Shown: in pieces, positions 53,201 to 63,600 of the stretch
Layout of the letters: every line of letters starts with the position of its first letter
Position numbering within the stretch: position 1 is the stretch's first letter
NCBI GenBank assembly: GCA_963771595.1
Contig: CAVYUC010000015.1
Span: 62,001-126,000, forward strand
Source: CAVYUC01 sp963771595
GTDB lineage: Bacteria; Bacteroidota; Bacteroidia; Bacteroidales; Prolixibacteraceae
Direction: 5' to 3'
Length of the DNA stretch: 64,000 bases
Position numbers and translations under genes: made by a program
The notes under the pieces: generated by a model
Seen by the model: the letters and a program-made list of their open reading frames with translations, nothing else
Databases searched by the model: none
What the model was told of the DNA's origin: nothing

Positions 53201-54927
53201 TCCGCCACAACTAAATCTGTGGCTTCGAGTGTTGAACCAGTTGGCATGGTTACATATACCGAAAACTGCGTTTCTTCCACCTCCTCCAGATTACTAACAC
53301 TGACTGCCAGCACCGCAAAGACGGCCACAAAAAACAGAACAATTGCACCGATTACAGTTTTCGCCGGCCCGCGCATACTCGATTTCAGCAGCAACACATA
53401 AATTTGAATGATGCGGCTGTTGGTTGTCACCTTTTCGTAAAAAATATTGTGCGACGATTTTCTTTGCAATAAAAAGTGAGCAGCCATTGGTATAAGCAAA
53501 AGCGCGGCAAAAAGCGAAACCATTAAAGTGGAAATAATGGAAACTCCAATGTGTTTTCCCAGCAATTTCACCATGTAATCGGTAGAAAATATGAAGGGAA
53601 GGAAAACAGTTACCGTTGTTAATGTTGCCGCAACAATGGAGCGCCACACTTCCTGGGTACCCTGTGTAACCGCTGTGTCGGCATCAAAACGTTTGCCGGA
53701 AAGCCGGTACACATTTTCAAGCACCACCACGCTGTTGTCGAGCAGCATACCAATGGCCAGCACCAGCCCAACAAGTGTTAAACTGTTAATGGAAATGTTA
53801 AAGGCATAAAACAGGTTGAAAGCAGTGAAAACCGAAACAGGAATGGCCAGTGCAATAATGGAAACAATTTTCATGTTTTTCAGGAACATCCATAACACGA
53901 AAATGGCCAGCAGTCCTCCCACCAGGGCCAAATCAATTATCTGGTCGATGTTTTTTTCCATGGTCTCGGCCATATTGGTCTGCACCACAATCTGCACATC
54001 TTTTGCCGCCAGTTTTTCGTTTAGTTCGGCAATTTTTTGGTCCACCATGTGCGACAATTTAATCATGTTGGCCTGCGAGTCGCTCACCAGTGTCATCGAA
54101 ACTGCATCGAGGCCATTTATACGGCTGATACTTTCTTCTTCCTTTACTCCAAAATAAACATCGGCAACATCTTTTAAATAGATGGGGCCCTCTGCAACAA
54201 TTATATTTTCAATATCATTTACATTGTTGTATTCGGCCGTTACATTCACAAAATACTGTTTTTGCGCATCGTGAAGGTAACCTACAAAAGTGCGGTTGCC
54301 GGAGTTTTGTGCAATGGCACTTTGTATTTGCGAAGGCGTAATATCGTAGGCTTCAAGTGCCCCGGCATCGTATGTAACTTCTATTGATCGTTCCTTTCCG
54401 CCAAAAACCGATACCGAAGCAACACCGTCAATATTTTCAAACGCCTCGGTTATCTCCTGGTCCACTATATTACGAATCCGATCGGTGCCGCCACTGCCCC
54501 TTATTTGCAGTTCCATAAACTGGTTGGTCAGCTGGCCGATATCTACTTTATTGACCGTAACAAAAAAATTGTCATCCAGATTTTCGGTCACCTGATCAAT
54601 TCTTTCCTGCAGTTTCAGGAAAGTGTATTTAAAATTGACGTTTTGTTTAAAATTAACCTGGATGGAAGCCGATCGGTTGTTCAGAAACGATTCCATGCTT
54701 TCAATTCCTTCCATGGTGCTTATTGCGCCTTCGATTGGAATTACTGCCTGGTTTTCCATGTAATTCGGATCAACTTCAATTCGTGAATTAACCTGCACAA
54801 AAAGCATGGGAAGTTCGGCATTTGGCATCAATTCCACCGGCAGCCGTTTATACGAAATATAGCCCAGCAGGGTCAATCCGATAAACAACATGCTAATGAA
54901 AACTTTTCTTTGTATGATGAATTTCAT
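50209..54927 (-). CDS. RND efflux pump fused to extra membrane helices and an ABC ATPase
   Basis: A 1572-residue fusion. Residues 1 to about 1020 are an HAE-type RND pump: the first helix FISMLFIGLTLLGYISYKRLPVELMPN, TM4 region GMLLDNSVVVLENVYR (one Asp then Asn instead of the usual Asp pair) and TM10 GVVVNNGIILIDF. Residues about 1025-1265 hold six to eight further hydrophobic segments. Then a complete ABC ATPase: Walker A GPNGAGKS (about 1314), signature SGGMKQR (about 1420), Walker B LVVDEPTAG (about 1440), H-loop STHI. It lies between a second RND gene and an ABC permease, with outer-membrane and adaptor genes upstream. Confidence 0.93.
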   Translation of the reverse strand: MKFIIQRKVFISMLFIGLTLLGYISYKRLPVELMPNAELPMLFVQVNSRIEVDPNYMENQAVIPIEGAISTMEGIESMESFLNNRSASIQVNFKQNVNFKYTFLKLQERIDQVTENLDDNFFVTVNKVDIGQLTNQFMELQIRGSGGTDRIRNIVDQEITEAFENIDGVASVSVFGGKERSIEVTYDAGALEAYDITPSQIQSAIAQNSGNRTFVGYLHDAQKQYFVNVTAEYNNVNDIENIIVAEGPIYLKDVADVYFGVKEEESISRINGLDAVSMTLVSDSQANMIKLSHMVDQKIAELNEKLAAKDVQIVVQTNMAETMEKNIDQIIDLALVGGLLAIFVLWMFLKNMKIVSIIALAIPVSVFTAFNLFYAFNISINSLTLVGLVLAIGMLLDNSVVVLENVYRLSGKRFDADTAVTQGTQEVWRSIVAATLTTVTVFLPFIFSTDYMVKLLGKHIGVSIISTLMVSLFAALLLIPMAAHFLLQRKSSHNIFYEKVTTNSRIIQIYVLLLKSSMRGPAKTVIGAIVLFFVAVFAVLAVSVSNLEEVEETQFSVYVTMPTGSTLEATDLVVAEVESRFSDIKEIKDVISRIEAEDAILTIILKDDYKDLDDRNIAEIKSQVESLVNNISQAEISLTAPASSSRFRGGGGGGRSGTESFGRFMGIGTNQERIIIKGENFEAMKGVAEDLEYYIEDLESIRNAGISVAGDRPELHIFFNQLLLTEYGLNLNNIASELGAFSREFTSGVNFKQGNEEYEIIIKEKLDEGEEEDTEKGIDDLRRLKVSNAQGATYDLQDISDLVFDEGMSSITRVNQEKQIEVTYRFVDEAEQSKDLLEAYRLEIDDVVSNYKVPPGVAIEVIHEEDQYTEFYFLIAAAFILIFMILASVFESVSTPFVLMFSIPLAAIGSFLALIFTGNSLFNANTLMGFLILIGVVVNNGIILIDFTNILRKRGYRKSRALITAGLSRVRPILITAITTIVALFPLAMGQAEYVGAIGAPFAITVIGGLALSTLLTLIFIPTLYFGLENAINWMKTLHWAIKTVQLVIFVAGAIFIYFEVDAFIWQLLDFMLLIILVPGITAFILTSLRQASEGVVNEKESIKIVVRKLVKVYDRDSRFMREWKSGLKIRERAGLSRDYKKLRDFYDLVWEIPLFIFLVYFTFFYVESNFWMWIFSHVIYFFLFLLFVPLNQVLVNKHESTSKRIYLKIANIIRNIIYWGIPLVFLVVFYFDWKNLGMVIFIGIIWYLLLAFYYSGEYIHRKNLNVARIQGRLSGLRRGYFTMVRQIPVIGKRKTPFRALNGVSLEIKTGMFGLLGPNGAGKSTMMRIICGILEQSYGKIWINGLDTQKHREELQGLIGYLPQAFGTYENMSAWEFLDYQAILKGIKDTKTRNERMEYVLKNVHMYERRNDKIGSFSGGMKQRIGIAQILLNLPRILVVDEPTAGLDPRERIRFRNLLVELSRERIVIFSTHIIEDISSSCNQVAVINRGNLKYFGTPNEMVKIGDGFVWHLTIPAKDFDEFAKKQLIVHHMRDGDNIKARCLSQTKPTEDAVNVSPHLEDSYLCLLRDYV

Positions 54928-54941
54928 CCGTGTGGAATTCT

Positions 54942-57900
54942 TTATTGGTTTTCCTGAATAACAGTATTTTTATTTCTTGTAAACAGACCTTTAAAACGGT
55001 CCAGAATATCGTAAACGCAGGGAATAACCACCAGTGTCAGCAAAGTGGATGTTACCAAACCTCCAATTACGGCCAGCGCCATGGGTGAGCGCAACGAGGC
55101 GCTTTCACCAAAACCGATGGTTAGCGGCACCAGCGCCAGAATTGTGGTTAAACTGGTCATAATAATCGGTCGGATTCGTTGCTGTCCGGCCTGCAAAATG
55201 GCGGTTGTGCGGTCCATTCCCTCGCGGATGAGCTGATTAATCCTGTCCACCAGAATAATTGAATCGTTAACCGCGATACCGGCCAGCATAATTACTCCAA
55301 TTACAGCCATAATATTGAAAGGTTTTCCCAGGATAAAAAAGATGAGAATACTTCCAACAACTGCCAGCGGAACAGTAAGTAATATTGAAAACGGATGAAT
55401 CAGCGACTCAAACTGCGACGCCAGCACCATATAAACCAGTACGATGGAAAGCAGCAGTGCAAAACCGAGGCTGCTCATCGATTCCTGCCGTTTTTCTTCT
55501 TCGCCGGTTACCATAATCCGGTAATCCTGGGGCAATTCAATGGGCGCCAGTTGCTGACGAATATTATTTGAAACCTTATCGAGCGGAATTTTTTCTTCCA
55601 GTTGTGCAGTTACTTTTCCAATGCGGTTCTGGTTTCTCCTGAAAATTTCTTTCGGTGCCACGCCATACTTAATATTGGCAATTTCGCTCAGCCGGAAAAC
55701 CTGGTCGCCCGAAGTAACAGTAAGATCATTTATATCGTTTAATCCTTTTTCGGGAACCTTAATTGTAATGTCGCTCATTTCGCCTCCGCGCTCAAGCTGG
55801 CCTGCATTTTTACCTTCCAGCTGATCCTGAAGTTGTGTTATCACCGTGTTTATATCGATGTTATACATTCCTGCGCGCATCCGGTCCACCTCAATTTCCA
55901 CCTCGGGAGCGCCGTCTTCAATCGAAGTTTGCACATTGAATAAACCATCAATGTCCGCCATTCTTTCTTTCACCTGGTTGACAATCGCCTCAATTTCGTC
56001 CAGTTCTTCACCCCTAACTTCAACAACAACAGGCGCTTCATCGGTTCCAAGTATTGATTTTAAAGCACTTTGTTCCTGCCTGAAATTTACTTCAAGTCCC
56101 GGAATATTGGACATTAAATTATCCATTGCTTCAATAACAGTTTCAGAAGAAATTGTTGAAACCGGACTTAATACAACTTTTATTTCTGCAGTATTCTCAC
56201 CCTGAAAAACGGATGTTGCATCGCCTTCAATTCCTGTTGAAGGTCCGGCATGTGAATATATTTTATCGAGATTTTCACCCAGATAATCCGTAAGAATGGA
56301 TTCGATATTCCGAACCGTCATTTCAGTGCGTTCCAGTTCGGTACCTTCCTGTAATTTCAATTCAATATTGAACTCATTGGTTTCGGTTTTCGGCATAAAT
56401 TCGGTGCCAATAAAAGGAACAAGCAGAAATGAACCCGCCACCAGCACAATGGTCAGAATCACCACCAGCCATTTCAGTTTTAGGGTTTTTTCGAGAAAAC
56501 GGCCGTAACCGCCCATTTTTACAGACTTGTGTTTTACGGGCCGTTTTTTATTCCTGTAAAACCGGTGATATAACATGGGAATCAAAAAAATGGCAACAAA
56601 CAGCGACGAAAGCAGCGAAAATGCCACCGTCCATGCCTGATCTTTAAACAGCTCGCCCGACGCACCATGCAGGTAAACAATAGGCAAAAAAACAATAATT
56701 GTTGTTAACGTGGAAGCTGTAATTGCCCCGCCAACTTCTGCAGTTCCAATTATTGCAGAATCTTTCACGCTCATTCCGTTTTCGTGGTTCCTGAAAATAT
56801 TTTCCATAACCACAATTGCATTATCCACCAGCATTCCGGCTCCCAAAGCCAAACCACCCAACGTCATTATATTAATTGTAAGGTGGTTAAAATACATCAG
56901 GTTGAAGGTGGCAATTATTGAAATAGGGATTGCAATACTTACAATGAGTGTTGTTCCAAAGCGGCGCAGGAAAAGAAACAGAACAAAAATAGCCAATAAA
57001 ATTCCAAGCAGCGCAGTTTCTTCCACTTCGTTGATTGCTTTGCTGATAAAAGTTCCCTGGTTCGAAACCTGGATTAACTCGTATCCAGGCAGCGCTTTTT
57101 CAATATCCACCAGCGCTTCGTTAATCTGTTCCACGGCCTTCACCGTGTTGTATTTAGTTTCCTTGTAAATGGAAAGTCCAATGCAACGCTCGCCGTTAAT
57201 GTGTACAATATTCACTGGTTCCTTGTTTCCGAACGAAACGGTTGCCACATCTTTCAGGAAAACCGGTGCCATTTGTACGTTTGTCTGGCCTTCGGTTTCT
57301 GCACGCACAGCTTTGTACCCCACAATCAGATTTTCGAAATCCTGCGTATTTTTTAATAAACTTACCCCTTTAACTATATACTGAAGGCCCATTTCACTGA
57401 TTTGCCCCCCCGAAACATTGCGGTTAAAATTCTGAATGCGGGAACTCACCTGGTCCAGCGTCAGCCCCTGCGACTCCAGCCGGTAAGCATCGGTGGTTAT
57501 CACTACTTCGCTTTCTTCCTGCCCCGACAATTCCACTTCGGCAACACCTTCAAGCCGTACCAGCTCATTCCGGATATAATTCTCCCCAATTTTACGGAGT
57601 TCGTTCATATTCGTAATTTCGTTGTGCTTCAACCCGATAATCATTACCGGCGAAGTATTTGGATCGTGCTGCGTTATTTTCAACTCATCGATTTCCGAAT
57701 TCTGGGTCAGTGTATTCAATGCTTTTTGCAAATCGAGAAAAGCCTCGTCCATATCTTTGTTCCAGGCATATTCAACGGTTATTTGTGCCGATCCGACTTT
57801 TGAAATGGACGTAACCTGAATAACATCGGATTGACGAATGGCCAGCGCTTCAATGTTTTCCACAAACTGTTTCTCCATCTCTTCGGGCGGACGTTCGCCG

Positions 57901-58055
57901 GATTTGATTTCCACAAATATTCGCGGCGAATTCAGATCGGGAAATAAATCAACACCCAGTTTGTCGTATGAGATGTATCCCAGAAGTATTACGCCAAGGA
58001 CCACCATCAGGATTGAAACCGGATAATTGACAGAAAACTGTGTTAATTTCTTCAT
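54942..58055 (-). CDS. RND efflux pump, inner-membrane subunit (AcrB/HAE-like)
   Basis: About 1037 residues from ATG 58055 (MKKLTQFSVNYP; the frame extends five codons up to a TTG). Twelve membrane helices, with YISYDKLGVDLFPDLNSP at the first periplasmic turn, GMLVDNAIVVMENIF in TM4, and GIAVNDSIILVDRI in TM10. The proton-relay Asp pair of AcrB is Asp-Asn here, as in many Bacteroidota members. It probably exports lipophilic compounds or envelope lipids with the MFP and TolC-like products encoded just upstream. Only 14 bases separate it from the fusion gene. Confidence 0.95.
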   Translation of the reverse strand: MKKLTQFSVNYPVSILMVVLGVILLGYISYDKLGVDLFPDLNSPRIFVEIKSGERPPEEMEKQFVENIEALAIRQSDVIQVTSISKVGSAQITVEYAWNKDMDEAFLDLQKALNTLTQNSEIDELKITQHDPNTSPVMIIGLKHNEITNMNELRKIGENYIRNELVRLEGVAEVELSGQEESEVVITTDAYRLESQGLTLDQVSSRIQNFNRNVSGGQISEMGLQYIVKGVSLLKNTQDFENLIVGYKAVRAETEGQTNVQMAPVFLKDVATVSFGNKEPVNIVHINGERCIGLSIYKETKYNTVKAVEQINEALVDIEKALPGYELIQVSNQGTFISKAINEVEETALLGILLAIFVLFLFLRRFGTTLIVSIAIPISIIATFNLMYFNHLTINIMTLGGLALGAGMLVDNAIVVMENIFRNHENGMSVKDSAIIGTAEVGGAITASTLTTIIVFLPIVYLHGASGELFKDQAWTVAFSLLSSLFVAIFLIPMLYHRFYRNKKRPVKHKSVKMGGYGRFLEKTLKLKWLVVILTIVLVAGSFLLVPFIGTEFMPKTETNEFNIELKLQEGTELERTEMTVRNIESILTDYLGENLDKIYSHAGPSTGIEGDATSVFQGENTAEIKVVLSPVSTISSETVIEAMDNLMSNIPGLEVNFRQEQSALKSILGTDEAPVVVEVRGEELDEIEAIVNQVKERMADIDGLFNVQTSIEDGAPEVEIEVDRMRAGMYNIDINTVITQLQDQLEGKNAGQLERGGEMSDITIKVPEKGLNDINDLTVTSGDQVFRLSEIANIKYGVAPKEIFRRNQNRIGKVTAQLEEKIPLDKVSNNIRQQLAPIELPQDYRIMVTGEEEKRQESMSSLGFALLLSIVLVYMVLASQFESLIHPFSILLTVPLAVVGSILIFFILGKPFNIMAVIGVIMLAGIAVNDSIILVDRINQLIREGMDRTTAILQAGQQRIRPIIMTSLTTILALVPLTIGFGESASLRSPMALAVIGGLVTSTLLTLVVIPCVYDILDRFKGLFTRNKNTVIQENQ

Positions 58056-58089
58056 TTTAAAAATTTTCAAATGAGTTTCCGGAAAAATC

Positions 58090-59148
58090 CTAACGGATTA
58101 CTTTCACTTTCGAATTATCGCGTAATGTTTCGAACCCTTTTACAATCAAGCGGTCGTTTTTTTGAAGTCCTTCAGTAATTTCCACGTAGTTCTGATTTTC
58201 GAGGCCGGTTTTAATCTGGCGATCATCGGCAGCATTGTTGCGTTCAACCACAAAAACATACTTCCCGCGGTTTCCGGTTAAAATAATGTCTTTCGGAATA
58301 ACCACAACGCTGTCTTTTTTAGCCGTTATGATATCTGCTTTTACAAACATTCCGGGCCGCAGATTCCGGTCAGAATTCTGAATCAGGATTTTTCCTTTAA
58401 AAGTGCGGGTTTCGTTGCTGATGGCCGGCGAAAGTTCGGTAACCTTTCCGCTCAACGTGTCTTCGGAGATGGTGTAGCTTGTAACAATTACATCCTGGCC
58501 CACTTCCACTTCCGAAATATTTTTTTCAGGAAGGTTGATGTCCACATACATATTATCATAACTCATTAAACTTACCATCGGCGAACCAGATGCAACCCGC
58601 GTACCTTCGGTATAGTAGGGAAGTTCAACGATGACACCGCTGAAAGGCACAGCAACATTCATTTTTGCCAGTGCAATCTGCGCACTTTGGTAATCGTACT
58701 GTGCATTTGTTTTTGAAACTTCAGAATTCCGCAGTTCGCGCAGCGTTACTCCGCCTTTTTCGTAAAGCGATTTCTGCTTTTCATACTCCTGTTCCGAAAT
58801 TTCAAGGTTGAGTTTAACGGCATCAATGGCTATGTTGTTTTCATATTCTTCATCTTCGAGCCGAATAATTACCTGGTTTTTCTGAACCCGGTCGCCAAGC
58901 TTAAATTCTCTTCCGGTAGCCGGGTTTTTTAACAGGTGATAACGGCCGGTCATTTCAGAATTTATTGTCGCCTCGGATACTGCTTTGGCCGTTCCTGTTG
59001 TATTTACATATTGCTGAATGCTCTGCAATGTCACATTTTCAATTGAAACCGGAACTGCAAGCTCGGTGTCGCCGGTTTGTCCCTGGTTATTACATGCTGC
59101 AAATGCTGCAACCATCGCTATTAAAGGTAAAAATTTTATAAGCTTCAT
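58090..59148 (-). CDS. Membrane fusion lipoprotein (RND adaptor)
   Basis: A 352-residue periplasmic adaptor with a lipobox (FAACNNQ). The barrel-sandwich is split by a helical hairpin (YENNIAIDAVKLNLEISEQEYEKQKSLYEKGG, about residues 103-140), followed by VAVPFSGVIVELPYYTEGTRV, the lipoyl-like second half, and the beta-barrel and membrane-proximal parts (GKILIQNSDRNLRPGMFVKADI). It should bridge the RND subunits and the TolC-like channel. One adaptor serves two RND genes in this operon. Confidence 0.94.
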   Translation of the reverse strand: MKLIKFLPLIAMVAAFAACNNQGQTGDTELAVPVSIENVTLQSIQQYVNTTGTAKAVSEATINSEMTGRYHLLKNPATGREFKLGDRVQKNQVIIRLEDEEYENNIAIDAVKLNLEISEQEYEKQKSLYEKGGVTLRELRNSEVSKTNAQYDYQSAQIALAKMNVAVPFSGVIVELPYYTEGTRVASGSPMVSLMSYDNMYVDINLPEKNISEVEVGQDVIVTSYTISEDTLSGKVTELSPAISNETRTFKGKILIQNSDRNLRPGMFVKADIITAKKDSVVVIPKDIILTGNRGKYVFVVERNNAADDRQIKTGLENQNYVEITEGLQKNDRLIVKGFETLRDNSKVKVIR

Positions 59149-59169
59149 TTTAATTATATTTTCAGGATT

Positions 59170-60666
59170 TTAGTTTTTATTGTTGAGGTAAAGTTCGGAT
59201 GGAAGCACTGCTTTGCCGGCTTCAAAATCGTACAAACTTTGAATTTTCAGGTTAAGTAATTCAATTTTATAGTTGATGAGCGCCTGTGCATAGGCGATTT
59301 TTTTTTCGGAAAGCTGTGTCTGGTAGAGGTTTAAATCCATACCGGTAAGATCGCCGTTTTCGTAACGCTCCAAATTGATTTCATAAGTAAGTTGTGCGTT
59401 TGTTTCGTTTTGTTTTGCAATTTCAATCTGGTTTAACTGGTTTTGCAGGTTCCGGTAAGTTTGTCTGATATCGATAATTATCTGCTTTTTCTCTTCCGAA
59501 AGATTTAACTGCTGCGACTGTATTGCCGCTTCCTGAGCTGCTATCCGCGCCTTTTTTTCGCCCCAGTCGAAAAGCGGAATATTAAAGGTTACGCCAACGG
59601 ATGGGCTGCTGGTTGGCGCCTTAAAAATCTGGTCGAGGTTCGGATCATCACCGGTAATTCCCAGGCGGAGATTCACATCGCCACGGAATTCGTTTTGTGC
59701 CCGAGTCCGGATCATTTCAAACTGGCTCGATTCAACATCAATTTCGCGCTGGCGCAATTCCATCCGCGAACTCAGCCCGTTATCAATTGCCTGCTGCAAA
59801 TCAATATTTACCCGGTTTGCCGTCGGATCTGCCATCACTGTAAAATCTTCAAAAAGATCCATGCCGAGGTATAGTTTTAGCTGATCCTTTGCATTTTCGA
59901 AAGCCACAATCCGGTCCTGCACTGTAGATTTTGAAGTAGCCAGATTTAATTCAGCCTGATATTGTTCTTCTTTTGCAGCCAAACCTGCCTCCACTTTATT
60001 CAGAATAATATCGTAACTCTTTTGTGTATTTTCAAGCTCGTCGCGGGCTATGGAAAGGTTCATCTGAGACATGTACACATTATAAAAAAACTGGGTAACA
60101 TTCCGTTCGAGGTTGAGTCGCTGAAGTGCGTAACCAATGTTTGCATTTTCGTAATTCAGCTCCAGTTCTTTCAGGTCTAGTTTCAGGCGGTTGTATGTAA
60201 AAAGCGGCTGATTAAGGTTCAGGTAAAGGTTATTGTAAAAAACCTTGCTTTCGGAATCATTAAAATCGGAAATACTTTTTTGCCACCCGAATTCATTAGT
60301 TAAAGAAATTGTTCCGTCGGTAGGTAAAATTGGCTGTACCACCCTGAAAAGCGCACTGGTTTGGAGGTTGTCGTTGGTGTACCATTCGGAAACCCTTGTA
60401 TCGAACCGCCTGTTACGGCTGTAATTAATTGGCGTTACATCGAGCGAAAAACGCGATTTCAGTGCGGCTCTTTGTGCTTCGAGCGTTTGCTGGTAACGTT
60501 CGAGATTTAATAAAGATTGCTGCAAATCAGGGCTTCCTGTTTCTGCCAGTTGAAGTGATCTGCCGAGCGTTAGTATTTCCTGGGCTTTTACACCTGATAC
60601 AGAAAAGATTAGAATCAGCCCGAAATACAATAAATGTTGCATTTTTTTCTTTTTTAGTCGGTTCAT
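59170..60666 (-). CDS. TolC-like outer-membrane efflux protein
   Basis: A 498-residue protein with a signal peptide (about residues 8-29, ending VKAQE) and two OEP repeats of long helices and beta strands: LQQSLLNLERYQQTLEAQ, LNLNQPLFTYNRLKLDL, LRLGITGDDP, PSVGVTFNIPLFDWGEKKARI, and GDLTGMDLNLYQTQLSEK. It forms the trimeric exit channel of the efflux system. Located 21 bases upstream of the adaptor gene in the same operon. Confidence 0.94.
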   Translation of the reverse strand: MNRLKKKKMQHLLYFGLILIFSVSGVKAQEILTLGRSLQLAETGSPDLQQSLLNLERYQQTLEAQRAALKSRFSLDVTPINYSRNRRFDTRVSEWYTNDNLQTSALFRVVQPILPTDGTISLTNEFGWQKSISDFNDSESKVFYNNLYLNLNQPLFTYNRLKLDLKELELNYENANIGYALQRLNLERNVTQFFYNVYMSQMNLSIARDELENTQKSYDIILNKVEAGLAAKEEQYQAELNLATSKSTVQDRIVAFENAKDQLKLYLGMDLFEDFTVMADPTANRVNIDLQQAIDNGLSSRMELRQREIDVESSQFEMIRTRAQNEFRGDVNLRLGITGDDPNLDQIFKAPTSSPSVGVTFNIPLFDWGEKKARIAAQEAAIQSQQLNLSEEKKQIIIDIRQTYRNLQNQLNQIEIAKQNETNAQLTYEINLERYENGDLTGMDLNLYQTQLSEKKIAYAQALINYKIELLNLKIQSLYDFEAGKAVLPSELYLNNKN

Positions 60667-60692
60667 ATTGATTGAAAAATTAATTATTTCAT

Positions 60693-63600
60693 TTACAGTT
60701 CCACCAGTTTAACAGCATCGGCAAAAACCAGCCTGACATCTGATTTATTGGTTAGTTCGACTAAAGCCGTGTCGGACGAGAAATAGTAGGAACCTAAAAG
60801 ATTCCAGCCTTCGTCGGCATTTTGAATGCCAAGGGTTTGTTCTTCTGCGCCATCATCGCTGTGAATAATAAAATGATAATCTCCTTTATCCTCATCGTCG
60901 CCGCCCCGGCCAAATCTTCTCGACTTATACAAATAATAGTACAGGTCGTAATAACCAGGGGTTTTTATCGGAACGTGCCATTTTGCTTTCAGTGAACCGT
61001 CGCCCGATTTGATGTAATAACCGGACCGGACATATTCACCGTAAAAATCGGAATTGGTGATGGCAGTCCAGTTGGTTGGCGGGCGCCAGTAATTCAATCC
61101 CGAATATTTTTTGTTTCCCTGGTCTTCTTTTAAAAGCCACTTTTCGAGTAAACTTGTTTTGTCGGTTTTGGTAACTTCAAATTCGGGATCTTCATTATCC
61201 ACAATTATTTCGTTGGCCAGCTCGCTCTGCACAGCAACATCTGCAACTTTTTCACCTTCCACCGCAACAGCTTTCGGATCTTCCTCGATATTCCGGAAAC
61301 CGTCCATAATCATTTGCGGGATATTTTGCGATGTCATGGTATTTATAATTACCATTCTTGGATCGGAATCCAGCAGGTAATTCAATTCTTTGGTTTGATG
61401 TGCTTCGAGATAAACAAGTTTGTTAATCATATCCTCATCGCCGCCGCCAAAACCACCACGACGTCCGCCGCCGCCCAACCTGAACGAAATTTTCACAAGT
61501 CCTTCGGTATCCGAAAAGTTGGTGACTTTCATGTTCACTTTCGTTCGCATCATGTCGCCCGATTTTACTTTTACCGCATTAACCGCCGAAAATAAATAAC
61601 CAGGTAATTCTTTCGCTTTAAACCAGGTATCCATCAAAGGCGTTAATTCCACACCAAAATTTTCTTTTATCCGCTGGTCAAAATCTTCAAACGAAATATT
61701 TTTAAACTGATACTCATCCAGCAGTTTCCGCAAAAATTCTCCAAATTCTTTTTGTCCGGCTTTCCATTCCACCATAGAAAATAAGACATCGCCCTTCAGT
61801 TTAATTACATTGTCGATAATCAATTTCTGTTTTGGGTCGGCAAGTATTTCCTGAAAAGTGCTGTCCTGCAATGCAATATTTGCCAGTTCATCTTCACTCA
61901 CTCCAGACATATTTCTCATCCAGAGCGACCGCATGTCAGTAACCTGACTTTTAAGATAAGCTTCAAAAATGCGGTTGGTAATCGGCCACCTGTCCGACTG
62001 GATATTGTTTTGAAAACTGTAAAGCATTGGAAATATAAAAGATGGATTTGCTTTTTCAACAACAGTTCCGCCTCCCGGACCTCCACGCCGGTCAACCTGT
62101 ATTTCTTCAGTAAAACCCTGCATAAATTCTCCCAATACCCTTATCTCCTTATCTTTTGGAGTCATGTTATTATTACCGCGCCCCCAGCGTTCCATTCTTT
62201 TCTTCATTCCTTCAAAATCGGCAGCACGCATCAGGTATCCTTTTTCGGGTATGTAAATTTCTTCGGGTTGAACCAACTCCTGGCTTGAAGTCCAGATTCT
62301 CGGAAAGGTTTTAAACTGAGCAGGAACTTCCACCAGATAAAGCCGGTTAAAAGGATAATTCAGGTTGTAGGTCCGTTCCAGATCATTCAATCTTTCATTA
62401 ATTAATTCCGGAATGGTATCTTTTGTTTCAGGAAATGCATCGGAAAAAAAATCGTGCCCTTCAAAATACCATATCCCATAGGTAACACTGTCGCGTTCAA
62501 AACTTTTTTCTTTATAATTGCCAATTGACAATGAAATTTGTGTCAATGGATATTCACTTTTGAAAGTAAATTCTCCATCGGCAACCTCGGTAATTTTTCC
62601 CTGCGAAACCGCCTGCAATCCGGGTTTGGTTTTCACTTTCAGACTGAAATTTATAAACTGGGGCTGGTACCAGCTAACATCATCCGAACTGTAAGTAACG
62701 CCGCTTTTGGGATACCAGTTGGCTTCGCGGGTTAATAAAACATAATCCGGTGTTAAAAAGGCATACTTTTTTTGAACGTTCAGCACAAATTTACCATATT
62801 TTTCAAGCCTTTCTTTTTCGTCAATATCCAAATAACTCAGCGCTTCATTGATTTTTCCGGCATAGGTCATTTCCACCGTTGTTTCTTCCTCCGGCGCAAG
62901 ATTAACATCCTGGCTTACAATAATTAAATGATGTTCGCGTTTAAATGGTGTTTCTTTCCCGGCAACTTTTAAACCTGTAATTTTTAATCCGTCGTTCAGG
63001 CTGAAAATAAACTTATTCAGCGTACCTGCAGTTTCATTTCTTATTGTTTGTGTCGAAACCGCCTGAATTGAATTCTCATTGTGTTCAAGCGAAATATCCT
63101 GTTTTAATGTTGAAGGAAATTTTTCTTTGACATATTTATTATTCAGCTCAACAATTTCATTTCTCAGCCGCTCTGTTGATTTAAACTGATGGATATGATC
63201 ATAAGCCAGATAACCGCCTCCAGTCATAAACAAAATGCTGAAGATGAGTGAAAATATTGTCATCGCGCCGGATTGAGGCAACCGCTTCAACAGGTAAATG
63301 GTAAGAAAAATAAATCCAATCCCCAGCGAAAGATAAATGCCCCGGTGAATAAGAATTGTTTCGAAATCTGCAAATCCAACAATATCGGAACTTAACATGG
63401 GAATGTTAAATGCCATGTAATCGAAAATATAATAAAACTTCGCCTGCAACAGGAATAGCGTTATTCCAATGTATCCCAAAATCAACACAAAAGTGATGGC
63501 CTGATTACGAATAACGCTCATGAGCATAAACGAAAGCCCCATAATAAATATTAAAGTAGGGATACTGATAAGCAGCAGATAAATTCCGTATGATGCCCAG

